Assembly: GCA_902496375.1 (NCBI GenBank) | Contig: CABVAS010000083.1 | Coordinates: forward strand, 1 to 6,931 | Reading direction: 5' to 3' | Length of the DNA: 6,931 bases | Source: an uncultured Collinsella sp. | GTDB taxonomy: Bacteria; Actinomycetota; Coriobacteriia; Coriobacteriales; Coriobacteriaceae | In this document: piece after piece, positions 1 through 5,900 of the stretch | Numbering within the stretch: the stretch's first letter is position 1 | How the letters are laid out: each line of letters starts with the position of its first letter | Made by a program: the position numbers and the translations under genes | The notes under the pieces: model-generated | Told to the model about the DNA's origin: nothing | Seen by the model: the letters and a program-made list of their open reading frames with translations, nothing else | The model's database searches: none

Positions 1-463
1 GCGCATCGACACCATGGCCGACAAGGCCCGCACGGTGCTTTCTGTGTGCAACAACATGGGCGAGGGCTGGCTGCTCACGGCCGAGATGCTCGACCTGATC
101 GACCACGGTGCGCCCAACATCATCTGCACGCAGCCCTTCGCGTGCCTGCCCAACCACGTGGTGGGCAAGGCCGTGATCAAGGAGCTGCGCCGTCAGCACC
201 CCGAGAGCAACATCGTTGCAGTGGACTACGACCCCGGTGCGTCTGAGGTCAACCAGCTCAACCGTATTAAGCTCATGATCAGCGTGGCAAAGGAGAACAT
301 GCGCGCTGGCAAGGGCTTTAAGCTCGAGAAGGTGGCGCCGCTCGCGATGGACGAGGTCACCGGCCAGATGCGTGCCCACGACGGCTGCGTGAGCTGCGGA
401 CCGGCCAGTGAGGAGGCCGTTGCATCGGTCGCCAAGCGTCTGGGGCGCGGTATTAAGAAGTAG
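1..463 (+). CDS. 2-hydroxyacyl-CoA dehydratase activase, C-terminal end (partial)
   Basis: The frame is already open at base 2, so this is the last ~153 codons of a gene that begins outside the window; the ATG at 14 is probably internal. The residues NIICTQPFACLPNHVVGK, followed by IVAVDYDPGASEVNQLNR, are typical of the C-terminal (DUF2229-type) part of the long acyl-CoA dehydratase activase proteins of strict anaerobes. In this family an N-terminal ATPase module of the BcrA/BadF/HgdC type drives ATP-dependent electron transfer to a 2-hydroxyacyl-CoA dehydratase or a related double-cubane Fe-S protein in the cytoplasm. The ATPase module and its Fe-S cysteines are not in this window, so the catalytic role is inferred from the family. 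A CVSCGPAS segment lies near the C-terminus. The gene ends with TAG and a strong terminator follows 28 bases later, so it is the last gene of its transcript. The substrate cannot be told from this part. Confidence 0.85.
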   Translation, partial: RIDTMADKARTVLSVCNNMGEGWLLTAEMLDLIDHGAPNIICTQPFACLPNHVVGKAVIKELRRQHPESNIVAVDYDPGASEVNQLNRIKLMISVAKENMRAGKGFKLEKVAPLAMDEVTGQMRAHDGCVSCGPASEEAVASVAKRLGRGIKK

Positions 464-491
464 TTGGCCTACTTCGAGCCGGATATAAGAC

Positions 492-528
492 AAACGGGTG
501 GTAGTCGTACCGGCTACCACCCGTTTTT
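492..528 (+). terminator. Rho-independent terminator of the activase gene
   Basis: A perfect 13-bp inverted repeat (AAACGGGTGGTAG at 492-504, CTACCACCCGTTT at 514-526) runs into a five-T tract (524-528). One G-U and one C-G pair can extend the stem inward, leaving a loop of about five bases. It lies 28 bases after the activase stop codon. Confidence 0.93.
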
Positions 529-530
529 GC

Positions 531-769
531 TGGACATATGTTGCGCAAATGATCTCGCTGCAGCCTTCCGTGGGCTCGCCCGATTTTTGGGCCGGTTCGG
601 GCTTTGAGGACAAGCTGCTGCAAGCCCAGGGCGATTTTTCGCTCAACGCGGGACAGCACAGTGTGACCTATCTGCCAAACGACGAGACGATCGCTACGGT
701 CTACCCATCGCCACCTACGAGATGGAAGCCGAAAAGTACATCTACCGCGTGTACAAGTACGAGCTGTAG
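531..769 (+). pseudogene. Decayed gene fragment, C-terminal part, frameshifted
   Basis: Directly after the terminator, one frame reads as ordinary protein without a start codon context: it includes SPDFWAGSGFEDKLLQAQGD, then HSVTYLPNDETIATV up to about base 700. The same frame then becomes Pro/Thr/Ser/Arg-rich nonsense. The frame that begins at base 701 continues sensibly as LPIATYEMEAEKYIYRVYKY, then Glu-Leu and a TAG at 767-769. Adding one base near 699-701 would join the two into one continuous C-terminus of about 80 residues. The 5' part is missing, because the fragment abuts a terminator that belongs to the upstream gene. This looks like the remains of a longer gene that suffered a 5' deletion and a one-base loss. 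I do not recognise the family. A sequencing error could explain the frameshift but not the missing 5' end. Confidence 0.45.
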
Positions 770-871
770 GGCCGCGCTTAGGTTTGACCAATGGAGTATG
801 AAAACACGCCGTTCGCCGATGCCCCCTCCGCGAGTGGCAGCCATATGGTTTGATGTCAGAAACATATAGTT

Positions 872-891
872 GTCGCCAGCCTGCTGGCGAC
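872..891 (+). other. GC-rich hairpin upstream of the leader ORF
   Basis: An 8-bp perfect inverted repeat (GTCGCCAG at 872-879, CTGGCGAC at 884-891) encloses a four-base loop. No T tract follows, so it is not a standard intrinsic terminator. It sits 15 bases before the ribosome-binding site of the short leader ORF. It could be a 5' UTR structure, a site for a dimeric regulator, or chance. Confidence 0.35.
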
Positions 892-919
892 GTTCCCCCT
901 GATATCGGAGGTTCCAGGT

Positions 920-958
920 ATGTTTCGCGCTCCGTTAAACAACTATCGGTTGGGCTAA
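920..958 (+). CDS. Possible 12-residue leader peptide
   Basis: ATG at 920 is preceded by GGAGG (907-911) with an eight-base spacer, the best Shine-Dalgarno in this part of the window. It opens a 12-codon frame reading MFRAPLNNYRLG, then TAA at 956-958. The stop lies one base before the ATG of the next gene at 960, which has only a poor Shine-Dalgarno of its own. That arrangement fits translational coupling, with ribosomes ending on the leader and restarting on the gene. The peptide has no run of one amino acid that would suggest amino-acid attenuation. It may also be a chance ORF. Confidence 0.35.
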   Translation: MFRAPLNNYRLG

Positions 959-959
959 C

Positions 960-1409
960 ATGGGTCGCCGTGCTATTTCGATAGCCCTTGCAGTGGTCTG
1001 CCTGGCTGTGCTCCTGGGCGCTACAGGGCTGTTTGCTATAAGCCGAGAAACGTCCTATATGCAGGAATGCGCTTCCGAAGGGTTTGCCATTGATGGTTTC
1101 TATCGGGATGAGAAAACGAGTCGGGAAACCCTGGCTTTTCTTGAGGAGGACAACTGTCGATGGCAGCTGGTCGACCAAGACGGAAGCTGCACAAACGGGC
1201 AGTTTAAGCGTACGGACGATCCCAATATCCTGGTATTAAAGAAGGAAAACGGCGAAGAGTTCGGCACGGTTCACGTTGCATATATATCGCGCCGACGCAA
1301 TCAGGGGCAGATTTACCTAATTAGAAATACTGAGGTGACCCGATTTTATCTTGTGAGCACCGATCCGGCGTTTACGGTGGAGCCTGGCGATGTCGATGCG
1401 GACGTCTGA
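960..1409 (+). CDS. Hypothetical small membrane-anchored or secreted protein
   Basis: A 149-residue protein that I do not recognise. Residues 2-4 are GRR and residues 5-27 form one hydrophobic segment (AISIALAVVCLAVLLGATGLFAI), typical of an uncleaved signal anchor or signal peptide. There is no clear lipobox at Cys14. The rest, about 120 residues, is hydrophilic and would lie outside the membrane. It has three more cysteines (37, 66, 77) that could form a disulfide, and an alternating pattern in the second half that suggests beta strands. The ATG at 960 is the first usable start, because an in-frame TAA lies at 936-938. Its own Shine-Dalgarno is weak, but a leader ORF with a strong one ends one base upstream. 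Codons such as ATA, TTA and AGA are commoner here than in the neighbouring genes, which may mean recent acquisition. It converges on the DUF389 gene. Confidence 0.65.
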   Translation: MGRRAISIALAVVCLAVLLGATGLFAISRETSYMQECASEGFAIDGFYRDEKTSRETLAFLEEDNCRWQLVDQDGSCTNGQFKRTDDPNILVLKKENGEEFGTVHVAYISRRRNQGQIYLIRNTEVTRFYLVSTDPAFTVEPGDVDADV

Positions 1410-1419
1410 TTCACGGCAA

Positions 1420-1460
1420 TAAAAAAGCGAGCGGGGCGCGGGTGTGAACTGCACCCCGCT
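1420..1460 (-). terminator. Intrinsic terminator of the DUF389 gene
   Basis: Read on the minus strand, a 10-bp stem (complement of 1451-1460 paired with complement of 1430-1439, one G-U pair) is followed by CGC and a six-T run (complement of 1421-1426). It lies about 75 bases after the DUF389 stop. On the plus strand the same stem has an internal C-A mismatch and only a weak T tract, so it may serve the 960-1409 gene less well. Confidence 0.75.
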
Positions 1461-1535
1461 ATTTGCTCGTGTCCGTATCGCACCTGCGCCTCGTCGTAAC
1501 TTGCGTCCGTGCGAGCATTCATCCCGCGCTCTGCA

Positions 1536-2675
1536 TCACTTCACATCGAACTCCACGCGATCGAGTTCGGGTACGTTGAGGTCTATGAGCTTGCGGGCGA
1601 CGTGGCGGTCGTGCGCCCCAAGCGCCTCGCCTGTCGTCACATGGGCGACAATCTCACGCTCGACGATGCCCTCCTCCTCGCCTTCGGTAGCCGAGGTCTC
1701 GACGGCGACGGTGTAATCCTTAAAGCCCGGCAGCACCGCGGCAAGCTCGCGTGTGGTTTCGGTGACACCGTAGCCGTCCTGCACGTCGGCCTGCGCCGAG
1801 CCAATGGAGCCTGCGGTCATAACGATGCAGGGGATGGCAAAGATGGCCGTTCCCACGATGATGCGGCGGCGCACTTTGCGTGACAGCTCGTCGACCTCGG
1901 TGTCTTCCTCAGCGGTCACAATGCCGTCGCCGTTGAGGTCGCGCTTGAGCGGCGCACGCAAAAGAAGCAGTACGGCTTCGGCAGCCAGCGCGATAAAGAC
2001 CACGTTGATGCCAAACTCGTAGAGCGCCGAGAGAAACAGTGACCCGCTTGCGATGGCGATGCCGTAGCCCGCCGCGCACAGGGGCGGCATAAGCGCGGTC
2101 GCCACGGCCACGCCGGCGATGAGCGTGGCGGGTTCCTGGTCGCGTGAGTTGCCCAGCCCGCCTGCAAAGCCGCCTGCGAGTGCGACGGTAAGGTCCCAGA
2201 CGGTGGGTGTCGAGTTGTCGATGATGGCCGCCGTGGTGGTGCCAAGGGGCGAGAGCTTAAAGTACAACGTGGACGTGACCAGGCAAAAGACCATCTGTAG
2301 AGCCAAGCCCGCGACGGCTTCGACGGTAATCTCACGGTCGAGCGTGGCGATGCCATATGCCATGGCAAGGACCGATCCCATGAGCGGGCAGATGAGCATG
2401 GCGCCCACGATGGCGATGTCCGAATCGATATCGAGGCCGATGCTTGCGATGAGCATGGCGATGATGAGGATGCACAGGTGAGAGCCGGTCAGGCGCGCCC
2501 CGTTTACAAAACGCTTGCGGATCACGTGGTAGGGCGCGCGTCCCTCGCGAATGTTGAACGCGCGCTTTAAAAAGCGACCAGCCTGCTCGGCAGCCTCACT
2601 ATGGGCAGGGCGGATGCCGTGGCGCCGGTGATGGCGTTCGCGTAGTCGCTTGATTTGTTGTTTGTCGAGTTCCAT
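1536..2675 (-). CDS. DUF389 family integral membrane protein (TIGR00341-like)
   Basis: A 379-residue membrane protein. The start at 2675 is chosen because GAGG (2684-2681) lies five bases upstream and the N-terminus (MELDKQQIKRLRERHHRRHG) is basic and cytoplasmic. A frame extension to 2801 adds an implausible Cys/Arg/Pro-rich stretch. About six to seven hydrophobic segments lie near residues 66-80, 86-108, 119-140, 160-176, 184-210, 213-241 and 272-294. The sequences DSDIAIVGAMLICPLMGSV (84-102) and RDQEPATLIAGVAVATALMP (178-197) are the conserved core of the DUF389 family (PF04087), whose function is unknown. A soluble C-terminal region of ~85 residues follows the last helix and probably lies outside. 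Between the last two helices, residues 246-257 (DLNGDGIVTAEE) fit an EF-hand loop, flanked by Arg/Lys clusters that suggest the cytoplasmic side. It is transcribed alone, divergent from the surface protein gene. Confidence 0.88.
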   Translation of the reverse strand: MELDKQQIKRLRERHHRRHGIRPAHSEAAEQAGRFLKRAFNIREGRAPYHVIRKRFVNGARLTGSHLCILIIAMLIASIGLDIDSDIAIVGAMLICPLMGSVLAMAYGIATLDREITVEAVAGLALQMVFCLVTSTLYFKLSPLGTTTAAIIDNSTPTVWDLTVALAGGFAGGLGNSRDQEPATLIAGVAVATALMPPLCAAGYGIAIASGSLFLSALYEFGINVVFIALAAEAVLLLLRAPLKRDLNGDGIVTAEEDTEVDELSRKVRRRIIVGTAIFAIPCIVMTAGSIGSAQADVQDGYGVTETTRELAAVLPGFKDYTVAVETSATEGEEEGIVEREIVAHVTTGEALGAHDRHVARKLIDLNVPELDRVEFDVK

Positions 2676-2677
2676 GT

Positions 2678-2684
2678 CCACCTC
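2678..2684 (-). promoter_or_regulatory. Ribosome-binding site deciding the DUF389 start
   Basis: On the minus strand GAGGTGG ends two bases before ATG at 2675, with the core GAGG five bases upstream. No comparable site precedes the upstream in-frame ATG at 2801. This supports a 379-residue product rather than a 421-residue one. Confidence 0.7.
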
Positions 2685-2905
2685 GTTCCAGCGCGGTCCG
2701 CGCAACGCGCCCGTTGTCCTAACTCTACACCGTGGCGGGCGGGGTGTCTGTTGGATGCGGAATCCGATAGGGCGGATGACGCGGGAGCAAATGCAAATCA
2801 CAGGCTCAATTCCATCCCGCGAGAATATGATGCACCAGCTCCTTCAAATGTGACGAAACTGTGAAGCACGAGAGCGTGAATTTCAAAAAATACGCTGGTC
2901 GCCAA

Positions 2906-2917
2906 TGTTGCGCAACA
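2906..2917. promoter_or_regulatory. Perfect 12-bp palindrome, possible operator
   Basis: TGTTGCGCAACA is perfectly self-complementary and lies 66 bases before the surface protein start codon, inside the A+T-rich part of the divergent region. Such a site could bind a dimeric regulator. No second copy of the full 12-mer is visible in the window; only the 8-bp core TTGCGCAA recurs near 541. Its role is an inference. Confidence 0.3.
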
Positions 2918-2970
2918 GAATTCAAAAATCAGCTCCTACATTTTGAAGCGTATGGATACATCCGTGTCAA

Positions 2971-2976
2971 AGGGAG
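2971..2976 (+). promoter_or_regulatory. Ribosome-binding site of the surface protein gene
   Basis: AGGGAG lies six bases before ATG at 2983. This fixes the start and gives a normal signal peptide, whereas other nearby ATGs are out of frame. Confidence 0.8.
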
Positions 2977-2982
2977 AAAGCC

Positions 2983-5900
2983 ATGGCAAACTACAGTCCA
3001 CAACACTTTGAGCCTCGGGCCAAGGCCGTCAACGTCAAGGGCGTTGCCAACCGCGCCGTCGCAACCGTTTTGACGGCGGGCCTCATCGCTCAGCCGCTCA
3101 TGTCGCCGCTGGCGGCACTCGCCGCACCGTCAACCGATAACGGCGATTCTGTTCAGGGGGGGGGTAGTTCTGTAGAGAACACCGTTGCCGCCGGTAACCA
3201 AGCGGTCGTAAAGACGGCTGCCCAGCTGGCCGAGGAGTCGGCAAAGCAGCTCAAGGACGCTCAGGCCGCCTACGATGCCGCCCAGAAGAAGGCCGACGCG
3301 GCGGGCCAGTCTCAAAAGCAGGCGCAGCAGCAAAAGAATCAGGCCTCGCAGGCCGTGACCGATAACGCCGCCGAGCAGAACGAGGCCGAGGTAGCCGCGC
3401 TTCAGGAGAAGATTGACGAGCTCAAAGCCGCTGTCGAAAAGACCGAGCAGCAGCAGAAGAAGCTGGGCGACCTGAACGATCAGCTCGATCAGGCCAACAA
3501 GAGTGTCGAGGACAAGACCCAGGCGCTCAAGGACGCCAAGGCAAAGCAGGATGAGGCCAAGAAGGCACTCAAGGATGCCCAGGCTAAGCTCGATGCCATG
3601 GGTATGGACAAGTACGAGGCCGCCAAGAAGGCCGTCGAGGACGCACAGGCAAAGCTCGATGACGCCAATAAGGCCGTTGCTACTGCACAGGCCAATCTGG
3701 ACCAGGCCAAGGCTGCCGAGGCCAGCGCCCAGCAGGAAAAGCAGAATACCGAGGCAGCTTTGACGACTGCCCAGGCCAAGAAGCAGGAGACTGCCGCTGC
3801 TCTCGCAGCCGCAACCACCGCGCGCGATAACGCCCAGCAGAAGTTCAACCAGGCGCAGGCCGCGCTCGATGCTGCCGTCTCGGGTACGGGTGTTGACCTG
3901 AGTGCGCTTGAGGCCGCCAAGAAGGCTGCTGCTGGTGAGCTCAAGACCGCGCAGGCGGAGCTCAATGCCGCGACGGATGCCGACGCTACCGCCCAGGCGA
4001 ACCTGCAGGCGGCCCAGAATACCGCCACCGCCGCGCAGGAGAAGGCCAACGCCGCCAACGCTGCTGTGGCATCTGCCCAGTCTGCATACGATGCGGCAAA
4101 CAAGGAGTACAGCGCCGCCGCCAGCAAGCACGACGCCGCCAAGGCCGCATACGAGAAGGCGCAGCAGACCGAAGCAGACAAGAAGACCGCGTACGATAAG
4201 CTTGTCGAAGTTCGCAAGCAGAAGCGCAGCGAGTGGGAGGCAGCCTGCGCCGCTTCGAACGCCGCGGAAAAGGCTTATGACGCTGCTAATGCCCAGGTTG
4301 AGGCTCTTGAGCAGCAGATTGCAGACCTAAAGTCCAACATGACCGTTGACCAGGAAGTCATCAATAAGGGCATGCTCGGCTTTATGGCCTACATCAGCAA
4401 CAGCAGCGATTTCACCGCCCAGCAGAAGTCGAATGCAAGTACCGCCGCGTCGATGCTCATGGGGACGACAGAGAAACAGGACTGGTATGACAAGTACGTC
4501 GATCAGGACATGTCTCGCGACACCAATCCGCTCTCCTTGGAGCAGATGCGTAACGCCCTGACCTACCTCGATACCCAGAACAACCTCCGCAAGGCGAACG
4601 GCCAGTCTGAGCTTAGCGTCAGCCTCCGCATGACTGCGGCAGCCGCCCTCAATACATCATATTCATCGAACATCTGGGGACACTCGAACTGCTATTTCGA
4701 TCAAGGTGAGAATCTTGCAGGCGGCGGCGGGGCATACACCGGAGGCGAGACCGAGGATACCCTCGGCTGGCCATATACCGGTCTCTACACCCAGGAGAAA
4801 AAGGCGTTCGATAAGTACGTCGAGCAGTATGGTGACGCACTTGGAAGCCATCGATATGATTCCTACTATATCTACCAGCACTACAACAGCATCTACCATG
4901 AGTGCGGGCACTATCTAAACATCATCGATGCCGGCGCGAAGGCTATCGGCATCGCGACCGGTAGCGGTAAGAATACCGATTCCGAGGTAACCGTTTTCGA
5001 CTATAGCGGGAGCACGGGGCAGAAGGATTTCACTGTCTCCGAGTTCAAGAAGCTCGTGAACGACTACATCGACTCTGCCTATAACGCTGGCGGCACGCAG
5101 GCGCAGAAGGCGCAGCTCAAGGAGCTTCAGGGCAAGCTCGCCGAGGCGCAGAAGAACTTTGGAACTACTAGGGAAGCTTACTTCGCAGCTGTAAACGGGC
5201 AGGGTGCCGCCCAGGACGCTTTCACCGCAGCAGATGTGAACATGAACACCGCCAAGGGTGAGTACGAGAAGGCTAAGTCCGGTACCGCCGCCGCGAAGAC
5301 GGCATACGACGCCGCGAAGGACGCACTCGGCGGAATCGACATCGAGTCCCTCAAGCAGAACCTCGATGCCGCCAAGGCCGAGGCCGCTACTGCCCAGGCG
5401 GCTCTCGATAAGGCAAACGCCACGCTTGCTGACAGCAAGACGAAGGCAGCCGAGGCCGCTGCTCACAAGGCGAAGGCTCGCAGCGCCCGCGATGCCGCCA
5501 AGGCAAAGTCCGATCAAGCCAACGAGGCGTATGACAACGCCACGGCTTCGGTCAAGGACCTTGCCGCCAAGTGCGATGCCGCCAAGACGGATCTTGCGAA
5601 CAAGCAGGGCACGCTTAACGATGCCAAGAAGGCCGACGATGCCGCCCAGGCTGGTGTAGACAAGGCCCAGGCCGCAGATGTCCAGGCCGCGACTGCTCTT
5701 TCGGACGCCAAGCAGGCGGTTGCCGCCAAGGCGCAGGCTGTGTCCGACGCGCAGGCCAAGGCCAAGGCTGCCGAGGGCGAACTGGCCACCGCGAACAAGG
5801 CCTTCGAGCGCTTCGCTGGAGCCCAGAAAGCGGTCGACGACGCCAAGGTCGCCTATGACGCCGCCGTCGCCGGTGTCGCCGATGCCCAGAAGCAGCTCGA

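Larger units (their letters stand above)
2676..2982. promoter_or_regulatory. Divergent intergenic control region
   Basis: These 307 bases separate the divergent starts of the DUF389 gene and the surface protein gene and must hold promoters for both. No confident -35/-10 pair is visible. Candidate -10 elements are TATGAT (2826-2831, +), about 150 bases before the surface gene, and TAGAGT (2727-2722, -), about 45 bases before the DUF389 gene. Neither has a good -35 at the right distance. The right half (2840-2970) is clearly more A+T-rich than the rest of the window, as expected of a promoter or 5' UTR. Short ORFs in this stretch have no family features. Confidence 0.5.

Noticed and set aside
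791..853. 20-codon ORF starting MEYENTPFADAPSASG
   Set aside because: It resembles a normal N-terminus and could be the start of a second broken gene, but it has only a weak ribosome-binding site and stops after 20 codons. Nothing confirms it is translated.
453..1178. Minus-strand frame of 241 codons over the decayed region and the 960-1409 gene
   Set aside because: It crosses a strong terminator and covers the sense signal-anchor gene. It is rich in Arg, Cys and Pro, with no domain or start signal.
1444..1883. Plus-strand frames opposite the DUF389 C-terminus
   Set aside because: The minus-strand reading carries conserved DUF389 motifs and a terminator; the plus-strand frames have neither.
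2655..3073. Short plus-strand frames in the divergent intergenic region
   Set aside because: They overlap the DUF389 start or the surface gene start in another frame, lack ribosome-binding sites and show no protein-like composition.
3130..4131. Antisense frame of 333 codons opposite the N-terminal arm
   Set aside because: Same cause: the complement of Ala/Lys/Asp codons gives a Gly/Leu/Arg-rich frame with no recognisable features.
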